The notes beneath the pieces were generated by a model. The model saw only the letters and a list, made by a program, of their open reading frames with translations. It ran no database searches and was not told the DNA's origin. Made by a program: the position numbers and the translations under genes. This document shows, piece after piece, positions 1 through 8,440 of a stretch of 33,588 bases of DNA. Where the stretch lies: assembly GCA_003220345.1 (NCBI GenBank), contig QHSC01000105.1, forward strand, positions 1-33,588, read 5' to 3'. Every line of letters begins with the position of its first letter. Position 1 is the stretch's first letter. This DNA is from Candidatus Rokuibacteriota bacterium (GTDB lineage Bacteria; Methylomirabilota; Methylomirabilia; Rokubacteriales; CSP1-6).

Positions 1-1
1 C

Positions 2-511
2 ACGGGCTACGACCACCTGCTCTTTCTCGTGGCCCTGCTCCTGCGAGGTGGGCGACTCGTTTCCGTGCTCAAGATCATCACGGCCTTCACTGTCGCCCAC
101 AGCGTTACGCTAGCCCTCGCCGTGTTCGGTCTCGTCACCATCCCCGACCGCGTCGTCGAGCCGGTGATCGCCGCCTCCATCGTGTGGGTTGCCCTCGAGA
201 ACCTTCTGCTCCGCAGCGCGCCGTCCCAGCGCTGGCTCGTGAGCTTCCTCTTCGGCCTCGTGCACGGCTTTGGATTCGCGTCGGCCATCGACACCTTGGC
301 GCTCCCTCGTGCACGGCTGGCCCTGGCCCTCCTCGGCTTCAACCTGGGCGTGGAAGCCGGGCAGGCCATCGTGGTGGTCTTCCTGCTGCCCCTCCTGCTG
401 TGGATGCGCCGTTCGATGTGGGAGCCGTGGATGATGCGAGTAGCCTCGCTCGCCGTGGCCCTCGTCGGCACCGCGTGGCTCGTCCAGCGGCTCTTTTTTG
501 GATGGTCGTGA
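2..511 (+). CDS. HupE/UreJ-family membrane protein, 3' part only
   Basis: The reading frame is open from the window edge, so the N-terminus is missing; about 169 residues remain. The visible part begins GYDHLLFLVALLL, the G-x-DH-LLFL signature of HupE/UreJ-type proteins (hydrogenase/urease accessory membrane proteins, often proposed to carry nickel or cobalt). Four or five hydrophobic segments follow, with a second characteristic stretch around LFGLVHGFGFASA and a last helix just before the stop. The substrate cannot be read from this fragment and no hydrogenase or urease gene lies nearby. Family assignment is by motif; transport function is inference. Confidence 0.75.
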   Translation, partial: TGYDHLLFLVALLLRGGRLVSVLKIITAFTVAHSVTLALAVFGLVTIPDRVVEPVIAASIVWVALENLLLRSAPSQRWLVSFLFGLVHGFGFASAIDTLALPRARLALALLGFNLGVEAGQAIVVVFLLPLLLWMRRSMWEPWMMRVASLAVALVGTAWLVQRLFFGWS

Positions 512-774
512 TCTGTGTTCCCGTCGCAAGCAGAGCCGCGTCCGTCACCTGTGCTCCTGGTGGACGGAGCGAGGCCTCGCGGAGGCGTGCCGTCATTGAG
601 GCCTGCCCACAACTTCTTTCATGTCTCACGATGCCCTGGACGGCTGTGATCCGGTAGGAGAGTATTGCATTGCAGAGGACACTATCTGACGCCGAAGACG
701 GCGGTGAGGGGGAACACGATGACGGGAGACGTCTCGGGCACCAGCCCCGAGTGGGGCGTCACGGTTATCGGACC
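512..774. other. intergenic region with no recognised element
   Basis: This 263-bp stretch separates the HupE-like gene from the phosphoesterase lipoprotein gene. I found no convincing small gene, RNA, hairpin terminator or -35/-10 pair in it. In-frame codons upstream of 775 could extend the next gene, but they encode a charged, low-complexity leader that would bury its lipoprotein signal peptide. Confidence 0.5.
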
Positions 775-2256
775 ATGCACGGGCCATTCCGCCTGCTCGT
801 AGTCGCCGTCGTTGCGCTGGTCGCCGCATGCGCGACCGCAACGACGGGCGGGATCGACCGGCTCGAGCACATCGTGGTCATCTACGCGGAGAATCGCAGC
901 TTCGACCACCTCTATGGCTTCTTTCCCGGCGCCGAGGGGATCGCGCAGGCAACGCCGGAGCAGAGAACACAGCTCGATCACGATGGCAGGCCGCTACCGC
1001 ACCTGCCGCCGGTCTTCGACCACGGCAAGCCCGATCCCAAATTCCCGCAGGCCCTGCCCAACGGTCCATTCCGGATCACCGCGCCGCCCGCGAGCCGGCG
1101 AATGGACGAGGTCCTGCCGAGCCCGATCCACGCCTACTATCACCACATCGAGCAGATCAACAGCGGCAGGAACAACATGTTCGTGGCCATGTCGAACATC
1201 GGCGCCTGGGTGATGGGGCACTTCGACGGCTCGCAGATGAAGTTGTGGAAGTGGGCGCAGACGTACACGCTTGCCGACCACTTTTTCATGGCGGCGTTCG
1301 GCGGCTCGTACCTCAATCACCAGTGGCTGATCTGCGCCTGCACGCCCGCGCACGTCGATGCGCCCGCGAATGTGCGCCCCCAGCTCGAGGCGGACGGACG
1401 CCTGAAGAAGCGGCCGACTTCGCCGCGCTCTGTGCTGCAGGGACCTGGCGAGGTCTTCGACGGGCGCGTCACACCCGACGGCTATACGGTGAACACGTCG
1501 CAGCCAGCCTACCAGCCGAGCGGTATCGCGCCCGCCGAGGGCAGGAACCTCGACCTCGCCGATCCCGCCAAGCACCCGGTGCCGCCGCTGACGCTCAAGA
1601 CGATCGGCGACACGCTCAGCGCGAAGGGTATCTCGTGGGCATGGTACGCCGGCGCGTGGAGCGAGGCGATGGCAGACGGGCGGCGCGATCCGAAGGAGAA
1701 GCGCGCGGTGATCTACAACCGCGACACGGGCAGCCCGATCTTCCAGCCTCACCACCATCCGTTCAACTACTACGCGCGTTTCGCGCCGGGCAGCGCTGAC
1801 CGGGCGCGGCACCTGAAAGGCCTCCCTGACTTTGTCGCCGACATCGAGAGGGGCACGCTGCCCCAGGTCGCCTTCTACAAGCCGACGGGGCGCCTCAACC
1901 AGCACCCGAGCTACACCGACCTTGCGAGCGGCGACGAGCACATCGCGGATCTGCTCGAGCGGCTGAGCAAGAGTCCACAGTGGGCCAGGATGGCTGTGAT
2001 CGTCACCTACGACGAGAACGGGGGTTACTGGGACCACGTGCCGCCGCCGTCGGGACCAGGCTGGGGCGACCGATGGGGTCCGGGATCGAGGGTCCCCGCG
2101 CTCATCGTCTCACCCTTCGCCAAGCGCGGCTTCGTCGACAAGACACCGTACGACACAACCTCGATCATCAAGTTCATGACGAAGCGCTTCGGCCTCGAGC
2201 CGCAAGTGCGCTCGAACCCGATCGCTGCGCCAACGACCAGGGCAGCGGCACCCTGA
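775..2256 (+). CDS. AcpA-like phosphoesterase (acid phosphatase/phospholipase C superfamily), lipoprotein
   Basis: A 493-residue secreted phosphoesterase. The ATG at 775 is chosen because it gives a short lipoprotein signal peptide with an L-V-A-A-C lipobox (Cys19), so the mature protein is probably anchored outside the inner membrane. Residues 36-48 hold the AENRSFDHLYGFF motif that opens this family; Glu39 and Asn40 fit the metal ligands of Francisella AcpA. GGSYLNHQW around Ser178 matches the nucleophile region, and YDENGGYWDH followed by a G-P-G-S-R-V-P-A segment forms the C-terminal metal site. The family hydrolyses phosphomonoesters or phospholipids; which applies here cannot be read. 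It stands alone, convergent with the MFS gene. A role in phosphate scavenging is inference. Confidence 0.85.
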   Translation: MHGPFRLLVVAVVALVAACATATTGGIDRLEHIVVIYAENRSFDHLYGFFPGAEGIAQATPEQRTQLDHDGRPLPHLPPVFDHGKPDPKFPQALPNGPFRITAPPASRRMDEVLPSPIHAYYHHIEQINSGRNNMFVAMSNIGAWVMGHFDGSQMKLWKWAQTYTLADHFFMAAFGGSYLNHQWLICACTPAHVDAPANVRPQLEADGRLKKRPTSPRSVLQGPGEVFDGRVTPDGYTVNTSQPAYQPSGIAPAEGRNLDLADPAKHPVPPLTLKTIGDTLSAKGISWAWYAGAWSEAMADGRRDPKEKRAVIYNRDTGSPIFQPHHHPFNYYARFAPGSADRARHLKGLPDFVADIERGTLPQVAFYKPTGRLNQHPSYTDLASGDEHIADLLERLSKSPQWARMAVIVTYDENGGYWDHVPPPSGPGWGDRWGPGSRVPALIVSPFAKRGFVDKTPYDTTSIIKFMTKRFGLEPQVRSNPIAAPTTRAAAP

Positions 2257-2337
2257 TGAGAATGACGATTTCCTCTTGAGTCATGGTCTTTCCCTTATTT
2301 GGCTAGGAGTGTACCGCCGAAGCTATTCGCTTTGTAT

Positions 2338-3588
2338 TCAACCTCGGGGCGGGTGGCGAAGCGCCCAGAACGCCATGCAGCCGCCGAGGTAGGAGGCGAT
2401 CGAGAGGAAGAAGGCGACACGGTAGCTGCCCGTGACGTCGTGAATCCAGCCCGCCGTCCAGGCGCCCACCGCCGACCCGATGCCCGTGCCGATGGTGATC
2501 ACGCCGAGAATGGCGCCCAGGTGGCGGCCGGGGAAGAGATCGGCCGTCTTGGCCGTGATGGCCGGCCCCCGCGCGCCCCACGTGAGGCCGAAGAAGCAGG
2601 CGTGGAACCAGAGGAGCCAGCCCTGGTGCGGGCTCGAGATGAAGAGGGCGAAGATGACGCCGACGATGGAAATCCCGTAGGCGAGGATGGCCGAGAGCTC
2701 GCGTCCGATGTAGTCCGACATGGTCCCGGTGAGTATGGTGCCCGCGATGGCCAGGAAGCTGCCCAGGCCGAGCACAGTGGCCGCGTAGAGCTTGTCGAAC
2801 CCCACGTCCACGGCGAAGGCGAGCTGATGGAGCGAGACGAAGAAGCTTCCCAGCCCCGTGCATAGGTAGACGATAGACAGCAGCCAGAAGTGGCGCGTGC
2901 GCATCGCGTCGCCGACCGTCCAGTCTCGATCCGAGGGCGCGGCGACCTCGGGAGGCTCCTGCGGGGACTCGGGCGCAGTCCTGGTGGCGGCGGCGCTCGG
3001 ATCCGTCCCCCGGAAGAAGCCGGCGAGGGGCAGCACGAGGGCGACCATGAGCGCCGCCTGGGCCAGGTAGGCGCGGCGCCACCCGATGGCGGAGATCAGG
3101 AGCTGGGCGAGGGGAGCGGAGGCGGCGCGGCCGAAGCCGTTCGCCGACTGGACGATGGAGATGGCCATGCCCCGGCGGCGCACGAACCACTGGGAGAGCA
3201 GCGGCACGAAGACCACGAGGCCGAGACAGTTGGCTCCGATGGTCATCACGACGCCGTAGAGGACGATGATGTGCCAGAGCGCCCGAGCATAGGCGCTCCC
3301 CAGGAGACCGAGGGCGAGCAGGGTGCCCCCGAGGAGGACGAGGCGACGCGGACCGAGGCGGTCCACGAGCGCGCCGACGAGAGGCGCGCTGACTCCTGCC
3401 ACGAGCTGCGAGGCCGAGTAGGCCAGCGAGACGTCGGAGCGACTCCAGCGAAAGTCCTCCAGGAAGGCCACGAGAAAGACCGCGTACGAGTGCATGAGCC
3501 CGGCGCTGATGGTGAAGGTCGCGAAGGCGCCGCCGAGCATGTAGGAGCTGCGCCCGCGGCTCTGCGGTCCAGGTTGGGTCGGGCTCAC
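2338..3588 (-). CDS. MFS transporter, OFA/monocarboxylate-like
   Basis: A 416-residue polytopic protein with about 12 hydrophobic helices and a long charged loop in the middle (around residues 195-230, rich in Pro, Glu and Ala). The loop after helix 2 reads GALVDRLGPRRLVLLG, the G-x-x-x-D-R-x-G-x-R-R signature between TM2 and TM3 of the major facilitator superfamily. The overall pattern (SAGLMHSYAVFL in TM1, FFGLTWGARGPA in the C-half) resembles oxalate/formate-antiporter and monocarboxylate-type MFS members. The start is GTG; no Shine-Dalgarno sequence precedes it, but a TAGAAT box sits 9 nt upstream. The gene diverges from the esterase-led gene run, so a shared substrate is possible but unproven. 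Confidence 0.85.
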   Translation of the reverse strand: MSPTQPGPQSRGRSSYMLGGAFATFTISAGLMHSYAVFLVAFLEDFRWSRSDVSLAYSASQLVAGVSAPLVGALVDRLGPRRLVLLGGTLLALGLLGSAYARALWHIIVLYGVVMTIGANCLGLVVFVPLLSQWFVRRRGMAISIVQSANGFGRAASAPLAQLLISAIGWRRAYLAQAALMVALVLPLAGFFRGTDPSAAATRTAPESPQEPPEVAAPSDRDWTVGDAMRTRHFWLLSIVYLCTGLGSFFVSLHQLAFAVDVGFDKLYAATVLGLGSFLAIAGTILTGTMSDYIGRELSAILAYGISIVGVIFALFISSPHQGWLLWFHACFFGLTWGARGPAITAKTADLFPGRHLGAILGVITIGTGIGSAVGAWTAGWIHDVTGSYRVAFFLSIASYLGGCMAFWALRHPPRG

Positions 3589-3597
3589 GGTGGCGAC

Positions 3598-3603
3598 ATT
3601 CTA
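3598..3603 (-). promoter_or_regulatory. -10-like box TAGAAT before the MFS gene
   Basis: TAGAAT on the minus strand matches five of six positions of the sigma-70 -10 consensus and ends 9 nt before the GTG start. There is no good -35 hexamer and no Shine-Dalgarno sequence. Transcription from it would give a nearly leaderless mRNA. Confidence 0.35.
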
Positions 3604-3613
3604 GCTGATGCGC

Positions 3614-3642
3614 TTGCGAGAGGGACGCAGGGTGTCTATCAT
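3614..3642 (+). promoter_or_regulatory. candidate sigma-70 promoter for the esterase gene
   Basis: TTGCGA (3614-3619) and TATCAT (3637-3642) are separated by exactly 17 bp, matching four and five of six consensus positions. The predicted start near 3650 leaves a leader of about 50 nt, which contains the AAGGAG ribosome-binding site of the gene at 3703. Confidence 0.45.
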
Positions 3643-3702
3643 GCGGTCCTCGATTCCCGGCGGCCCGTGACCCCGCGGCTCGCCCAGCCCAAGGAGACGC
3701 CG

Positions 3703-4632
3703 ATGCCTCTCGATCCCCAGATGCAGAAGATCATGGACGCCACCCTCGCCCTCGGCCTGCCCCCCATCGAGCGCATGACGGTGGAGCAGGCACGCGAGAA
3801 CATGCGGCAGCGCACCCCCGCCCTCGGCCCGGTCCAGGAGGTCAAGGTGGTGGAGGAGCACCACGTGCCGGTCGCGAACGGGACCATCGGCCTGCGGCTC
3901 TACCGACCGAGCGACACGCGTCCACTCCCCGCCCTCGTCTTCTATCACGGCGGGGGCTGGGTCATCGGCGACCTCTACACCCACGACGGCGTCTGCCGCG
4001 CCATCGCCAATGCCGCCGGCTGCGCGGTGGCGAGCGTCGACTACCGGCTCGCGCCCGAGCGCAAGTATCCCGCTGCCTTCGAGGATTCCTACGCGGCGCT
4101 GGTCTGGCTGGCGAGCCAGGCGTCCGCGCTGGGCATCGATGTCGCCCGCCTTGCCGTGGGTGGGGACAGCGCGGGCGGCAACCTGGCCGCGGCGGTGGCC
4201 CTCGCCGCCCGTGATCGCCGCGGCCCTCGGCTGGCCCTCCAGCTCCTGATCTATCCCGTCACCGCGCATGACTTCGACACGGCGTCGTATCGAGAGAACG
4301 GCGAAGGCTACATGCTCACTCGCGAGGGCATGAAGTGGTTCTGGAGCCACTACCTCGCGAAGCCCGAGGACGGCCGGCAGCCCTACGCCTCGCCACTTCT
4401 CGCCAAGGATGTGAGCGGCGTCGCGCCCGCCCTCGTGATCACCGCGGAGTACGATCCGCTCCGCGACGAGGGCGAAGCGTACGCGAAGCGGCTGGCCGAG
4501 GCGGGCGTTCCCGTGACGGTCTCGCGCTATCCCGGGCTCGTCCACGGCTTCATTCGCATGATAAATGTGCTCGATCCCGCCAAGCGCGCGGTCGAGGAGG
4601 TCGCCGCCGCGCTCAGGAAGGCCTTCGCGTGA
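3703..4632 (+). CDS. alpha/beta-hydrolase, hormone-sensitive-lipase (HSL) type esterase
   Basis: A 309-residue carboxylesterase of the HSL (bacterial family IV) group. The HGGGW oxyanion-hole motif is at residues 82-86, the nucleophile elbow GDSAG at 154-158 (Ser156), the acid is Asp251 in EYDPLRDEG, and the catalytic His281 lies in LVHGF. No signal peptide is present, so it is cytosolic. ATG 3703 is selected because AAGGAG lies upstream at proper distance and because homology begins at MPLDPQM; the frame stays open further upstream but antisense to the MFS gene. Such enzymes hydrolyse short-chain acyl esters; the substrate is unknown. It leads a co-directional run with the solute-binding protein and an LLM oxidoreductase. 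Confidence 0.9.
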   Translation: MPLDPQMQKIMDATLALGLPPIERMTVEQARENMRQRTPALGPVQEVKVVEEHHVPVANGTIGLRLYRPSDTRPLPALVFYHGGGWVIGDLYTHDGVCRAIANAAGCAVASVDYRLAPERKYPAAFEDSYAALVWLASQASALGIDVARLAVGGDSAGGNLAAAVALAARDRRGPRLALQLLIYPVTAHDFDTASYRENGEGYMLTREGMKWFWSHYLAKPEDGRQPYASPLLAKDVSGVAPALVITAEYDPLRDEGEAYAKRLAEAGVPVTVSRYPGLVHGFIRMINVLDPAKRAVEEVAAALRKAFA

Positions 4633-4645
4633 CCCCGGGGAGGCC

Positions 4646-6184
4646 ATGATCACGCGCGTTGCCCCTCGGGGGCTCCCCGCCCTCCTCGCCCTCACATTGT
4701 GGCTGGCCGCGCCCGCCGCCGCTCAGCCGAGCGGGACCATGACGTGGGGCGTGCACGTGACGCTCGCCACGAAGTGGCTGGACCCGGCGGAGGTCGAGGC
4801 GGACATCACGCCCTTCATGATCCACTACGCGCTCCACGACGCGCTCGTCAAGCCGATGCCCGGCAATCTCAACACGCCGAGCCTCGCGGAGTCGTGGACC
4901 ATGTCGAAGGACGGGCGCACCTGGGAGTTCGTCCTGCGCAAGAACACGCGCTTCCACAACGGCGATCCCGTCTCCGCGGAGGACGTCAAGTTCTCCTTCG
5001 AGCGCTATCGAGGCGCCGCGGCCACCCTCTTCAAGGATCGAGTCCGCGAGGTGCAGGTGGTGGATCCGGGGCGCGTCCGCTTTCACCTCAAGGACCCGTG
5101 GCCGGACTTCATGACGTTCTACGGCACGAGCGCCTCAGGGGCAGGCTGGATCGTGCCCAAGAAGTACGTGGAGAAGGTCGGGGAGGATGGCTTCCGCAGG
5201 GCGCCCATCGGGGCCGGCCCCTACAAGTTCGTGAGCTTCCAGCCCGGCGTCGAGCTAGTCCTCGAGGCCTTCGACGGCTACTGGCGCAAGACGCCGAGCG
5301 TGAAGCGCCTGGTGTTGCGCAGCGTCCCCGATGAGGCGACGCGGGCGGCCGCCCTCAAGCGCGGCGACATCGACGTCACCTATCTCCTCAACGGCCCCAT
5401 CGCGGCGGACGTCCGTCGCACGCCGGGGCTGACCCTGACGGCCATGCGCACGAACGGGGTGCTGTGGGTCGAGTTCCCAGAGCAATGGACCTCGGGCTCA
5501 CCGTGGGCGGACCGGCGCGTCAGGCTGGCCGCCAACCTCGCCATCGACCGCCAGGCCATCAACGAGGCGGAGGCCCTCGGTTACTCCGGACCCACCGGCA
5601 ACATCGTGCCGCGCCATCAGGAGTTCGCCCTGGCCATCGAGCCGCATCCCTACGATCCCAAGCGGGCGAAGGCGCTGCTCGCCGAGGCGGGCTATGCGAA
5701 CGGGTTCGACGCGGGAGACCTCACGCCGTTCCCGCCGTACAACGGGATGGGGGAGGCGATCGCCAACTACTTCGCCGCCGTGGGCATCCGCACGCGCCTA
5801 CGCACCATGGAGCGCGCGGCGCTGCTCTCCGCCTGGCGCGACCACAAGCTCCGCGGCGTCTTCGTCGGCGCCACCGGATCGGCGGGGAATGCCTCCACGC
5901 GTCTCGAGGCCTTCGTCACCAGCAAGGGCGGGTTCACCTACGGCACGATCCCCGAGGTGGAGAGCCTCTTCGCCAGGCAGATCCAGGAGATGGATCGCAA
6001 GAAGCGCGAGGAGATGCTGCACCAGATCCAGCGCATCCTCGCCGACCGCGTCACCTTCGCGCCGATCTGGGAGAACGGATTCATCCGGGCCTTCGGGCCG
6101 CGCGTCGAAGAATCGGGACTGACGCTGATCCAGTCGTTCCCGTACTCCGCGCCGCTCGAAGACGTGCGGCTCAAGAAGCAGTAG
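4646..6184 (+). CDS. ABC transporter substrate-binding protein, peptide/nickel type (SBP_bac_5)
   Basis: A 512-residue secreted solute-binding protein. The Sec signal peptide runs to about residue 27 (LAAPAAA|QPSG). The mature part shows hallmarks of family 5 binding proteins (DppA/OppA/NikA type): LAESWTMSKDGRTWEFVLRK, the FHNGDPVSAEDVKFSFER signature, GAGPYKFVSF, and AIDRQAINEA in the second lobe. Start ATG 4646 gives the signal peptide; GGGGAGG lies only 2 nt upstream, a tight spacing. No permease or ATPase genes are adjacent, so it must work with components encoded elsewhere. It sits 13 bp after the esterase stop, suggesting one transcript. Ligand specificity cannot be inferred. Confidence 0.9.
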   Translation: MITRVAPRGLPALLALTLWLAAPAAAQPSGTMTWGVHVTLATKWLDPAEVEADITPFMIHYALHDALVKPMPGNLNTPSLAESWTMSKDGRTWEFVLRKNTRFHNGDPVSAEDVKFSFERYRGAAATLFKDRVREVQVVDPGRVRFHLKDPWPDFMTFYGTSASGAGWIVPKKYVEKVGEDGFRRAPIGAGPYKFVSFQPGVELVLEAFDGYWRKTPSVKRLVLRSVPDEATRAAALKRGDIDVTYLLNGPIAADVRRTPGLTLTAMRTNGVLWVEFPEQWTSGSPWADRRVRLAANLAIDRQAINEAEALGYSGPTGNIVPRHQEFALAIEPHPYDPKRAKALLAEAGYANGFDAGDLTPFPPYNGMGEAIANYFAAVGIRTRLRTMERAALLSAWRDHKLRGVFVGATGSAGNASTRLEAFVTSKGGFTYGTIPEVESLFARQIQEMDRKKREEMLHQIQRILADRVTFAPIWENGFIRAFGPRVEESGLTLIQSFPYSAPLEDVRLKKQ

Positions 6185-6230
6185 CCGCCCTCGCCGTCAT
6201 TTCACCCGCCATCGCCCTCCGGAGGACGTC

Positions 6231-7181
6231 ATGCGCTATGGCTTCTACCTGCCGACTCGTGGGCCCGCGGCCACGTCCGAAGGGCTCACCGCCATCGTCC
6301 AGCGGGGCGAGGCCCTGGGATTTCACTCCGTGGTCGTGGCCGACCACATCGTGTTCCCCACGGTGATCCGCTCGAGCTATCCGTACACGGTGTCGGGCGA
6401 GTTTCCTGGAGAGGGAGACGCCCTCGAGCTGCTGCCCCTCATGGCTTTCGTGGCGGGGGTCACGAACCGGCTCCGGATCGTCTCCAGCGTGATGATCGTG
6501 CCCTATCGCAACCCCGTGGTGACGGCGAAGATGCTCGCCACCATCGACGTCCTCTCGCGCGGGCGTGTCACCGTGGGCGTGGGCGTGGGCTGGCTGCGGG
6601 AGGAGTTCGAGGCGGTGGGCGCGGCGTCTTTCGAGCGGCGGGGCGCCGTCACCGACGAGTACGTGCGCATCTTCAAGACGCTGTGGACCAAGTCCCCCGC
6701 CAGCTACGCGGGCGAGTTCTACCAGTTCGACTCGCTGCGCTGCCTGCCCCAGCCGCTGCAGAAGCCGCACCCGCCCATCTGGATCGGCGGCCATAGCGCC
6801 GTCGCCCTGCGCCGGGTGGCGCGTCTCGGCGACGGCTGGCATCCGGTGGGCGCCAACCCCGCCGTCCCGCTGCGCCCGGCCGAGCTCAGGGCCTCCCTCG
6901 ACGAGCTGCGGAGGCTGACGGCGGCCGAGGGCCGGGACTTCTCACGACTCACCATCTCCTTCAAGGCGCCCGTCTACGATGCGTCAGCGGATGCCGCCAC
7001 GCTGCCCGACGGCGGCCGGCGGCCATTCTCCGGATCACCGGCGCAGATCGGCGAAGACATCGCGGCCTACGGGGCGCTGGGCGTCAGCGAGCTGATCTTC
7101 GACTTTCGCAGCCCGACCGCCGCGGAAGTGATCGGACGGATGGAGCGCTTCGCGGGGGAGGTCCTCGCCCGCGTGACGTAG
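6231..7181 (+). CDS. LLM-class flavin-dependent oxidoreductase (luciferase-like, possibly F420-dependent)
   Basis: A 316-residue TIM-barrel protein of the luciferase-like monooxygenase superfamily. Visible landmarks are the N-terminal MRYGFYLPTRGP strand, VVADHIVFP, RLRIVSSVMIVPYRNPV, the LSRGRVTVGVGVGWLREEF loop typical of this group, and PPIWIGGHSAVALRR. This pattern fits the actinobacterial-type F420-dependent subgroup, but F420 and FMN use cannot be told apart by eye. GGAGG lies 6 nt before the ATG. It is 46 bp downstream of the solute-binding protein gene and probably last in that transcription unit, so it may oxidise the imported or hydrolysed compound (inference). Its stop lies just outside the converging broken dehydratase gene. 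Confidence 0.88.
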   Translation: MRYGFYLPTRGPAATSEGLTAIVQRGEALGFHSVVVADHIVFPTVIRSSYPYTVSGEFPGEGDALELLPLMAFVAGVTNRLRIVSSVMIVPYRNPVVTAKMLATIDVLSRGRVTVGVGVGWLREEFEAVGAASFERRGAVTDEYVRIFKTLWTKSPASYAGEFYQFDSLRCLPQPLQKPHPPIWIGGHSAVALRRVARLGDGWHPVGANPAVPLRPAELRASLDELRRLTAAEGRDFSRLTISFKAPVYDASADAATLPDGGRRPFSGSPAQIGEDIAAYGALGVSELIFDFRSPTAAEVIGRMERFAGEVLARVT

Positions 7182-7196
7182 CGCTTCGGCCCTCCC

Positions 7197-8076
7197 TCAG
7201 CCAAAGTTGACCGCCGTGGTGTTGCCCCCGCTGATGAGGATGCCCACGCGCTCGTCGCGGCCCGGCGCATAGCGACGACCAGAGCGCTTCCTGCGCGCTC
7301 CGGATGGCGGCATCGCTCACCAGGACGACGTCGTGGACATGAGCCTGAGCGATCGGAAACATCAGCTCCCCGACCCGACGGGGGGCGAGGGAATCGGCCG
7401 CGATGCTGCCCGTCTCGGCGTCGACGGGGCGACCCGCCTGGCGCGCCGCGGTCAGCGTGGGCGCTCCGCGCGGCTCGACGCCGATGATCTTGACCTTGCC
7501 CCTGTACCACGCCGCGATGCCCCCGATCAGCCCGCCTCCCCCGACGGCCACCAGAAGCGTATCGAGGGCCGGCGCCTGGGTGGCGAGCTCGAGACCGATC
7601 GTTCCCTGCCCGAGGAGTGTCTCGACCTGATTGAAGGCGTGCACGGGCAGCGCGCCGGACTGCCGCACCCACGCCTCGCTGGCCGCGAGGGCATCGGCGT
7701 AGCGCTCGCCCCCTACCACGAGATCGGCGCCGTACTCGCGGATCCGCTGGATCTTCGCGGGCGACGACACGATCGGCACGAAGATCTTCGCGGTGACGCC
7801 GAGTCGCATCGCGGCGTAGGCGACGGCCGCCCCGTGATTGCCGCCCGAGGCGGCGACGACGCCGGCGGGAAGGACGCTTCGCATGAGCAGGTTGGCGAAG
7901 GCCCCCCGCGCCTTGAACGATCCGGAATGCTGGAGCAGCTCCAGCTTGAGGGTGAGGGGAAAGGGCGGCAGGCCGAAGTCCGCCCCGCTCACCTCGGCCA
8001 CGGGGGTGAGGCGAACATGGCGCCGGATGACGGCATGGGTCGCCTCGATCTGCGCGCGCTCGATGGGGTCTGACAT
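7197..8076 (-). pseudogene. threonine/serine dehydratase-like gene with internal C-terminal deletion and frameshift
   Basis: A fold-type II PLP enzyme related to threonine dehydratase. From MSDPIERAQ the frame reads normally through HSGSFKARGAF (PLP lysine Lys55), ASGGNHGAAVA and the VGGGGLIGG phosphate-binding loop to SAQEALW near 7275. There it breaks: the family's end (RYAPGRDERVGILISGGNTT...NFG, stop at 7197-7199) continues in another frame, and about 20 residues that normally lie between, including the conserved V-E-P-T/G-G-A stretch, are absent. In the original frame translation would run into the 3' end of the neighbouring LLM gene. A replication-slippage deletion or an assembly error would both explain this. 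An intact relative is at 19261. The gene diverges from the ArsR gene across 48 bp. Confidence 0.75.
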
Positions 8077-8088
8077 CGAGACGGAATG

Positions 8089-8124
8089 TTGACATACACT
8101 TAGGGATTTGGCAAATTGGCCAAT
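8089..8124 (+). promoter_or_regulatory. candidate arsR promoter and operator
   Basis: A perfect TTGACA (8089-8094) is followed after 17 bp by a weak -10 (CAAATT, 8112-8117) ending 7 nt before the ATG at 8125. Overlapping it is the 10-bp palindrome ATTGGCCAAT (8115-8124), preceded by a related TTTGGCAAAT-like sequence. There is no Shine-Dalgarno sequence. The palindrome would suit autorepression by the ArsR protein and could also control the divergent dehydratase; this is inference from position. Confidence 0.4.
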
Positions 8125-8427
8125 ATGCTTTCTCTGGATGTCGTCAAGGCCCTCGGGAACGAGCGCCGGCTGCAGATCCTCCACTGGCTGAAAGCGCCGA
8201 GGTCGCACTTCCCGCGCCAGGTGGACGGGGATCTCGTGCGCGACGGCGTGTGCGGCGTGCTCATCGCCGACAAGCTCGGCATCAGCCAGCCCACGGCCAG
8301 CGAGCATCTCAAGATCCTCTCGCGGGCCGGGCTCGTGCGCGGCAAGCGCATCAAGCAATGGACCTTCTACCGCCGGGACGAGCGGCGGATCGCCGAGGTG
8401 AAGCGGGAGCTTCGCTCCGCCTGGTGA
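8125..8427 (+). CDS. ArsR-family winged-helix transcriptional regulator
   Basis: A 100-residue one-domain regulator. The N-terminus MLSLDVVKALGNERRLQILHWL is the usual ArsR/SmtB start helix; IADKLGISQPTASEHLKIL (residues 47-65) is the helix-turn-helix with recognition helix, and the wing follows in GKRIKQWTFYRRDE. Only one cysteine is seen (in DGVCGV) and there is no CxC or CVC metal-binding motif, so a metal sensor is unlikely and the effector is unknown. A TTG nine bases upstream could also start the frame; the ATG is preferred because it begins where family homology begins. It diverges from the broken threonine-dehydratase gene, its likely target. Confidence 0.85.
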   Translation: MLSLDVVKALGNERRLQILHWLKAPRSHFPRQVDGDLVRDGVCGVLIADKLGISQPTASEHLKILSRAGLVRGKRIKQWTFYRRDERRIAEVKRELRSAW

Positions 8428-8440
8428 GCTGCGGGAGATC

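Noticed and set aside
2890..3702. N-terminal extension of the esterase gene
   Set aside because: The frame is open but lies antisense to the MFS gene; esterase homology and the ribosome-binding site begin at 3703.
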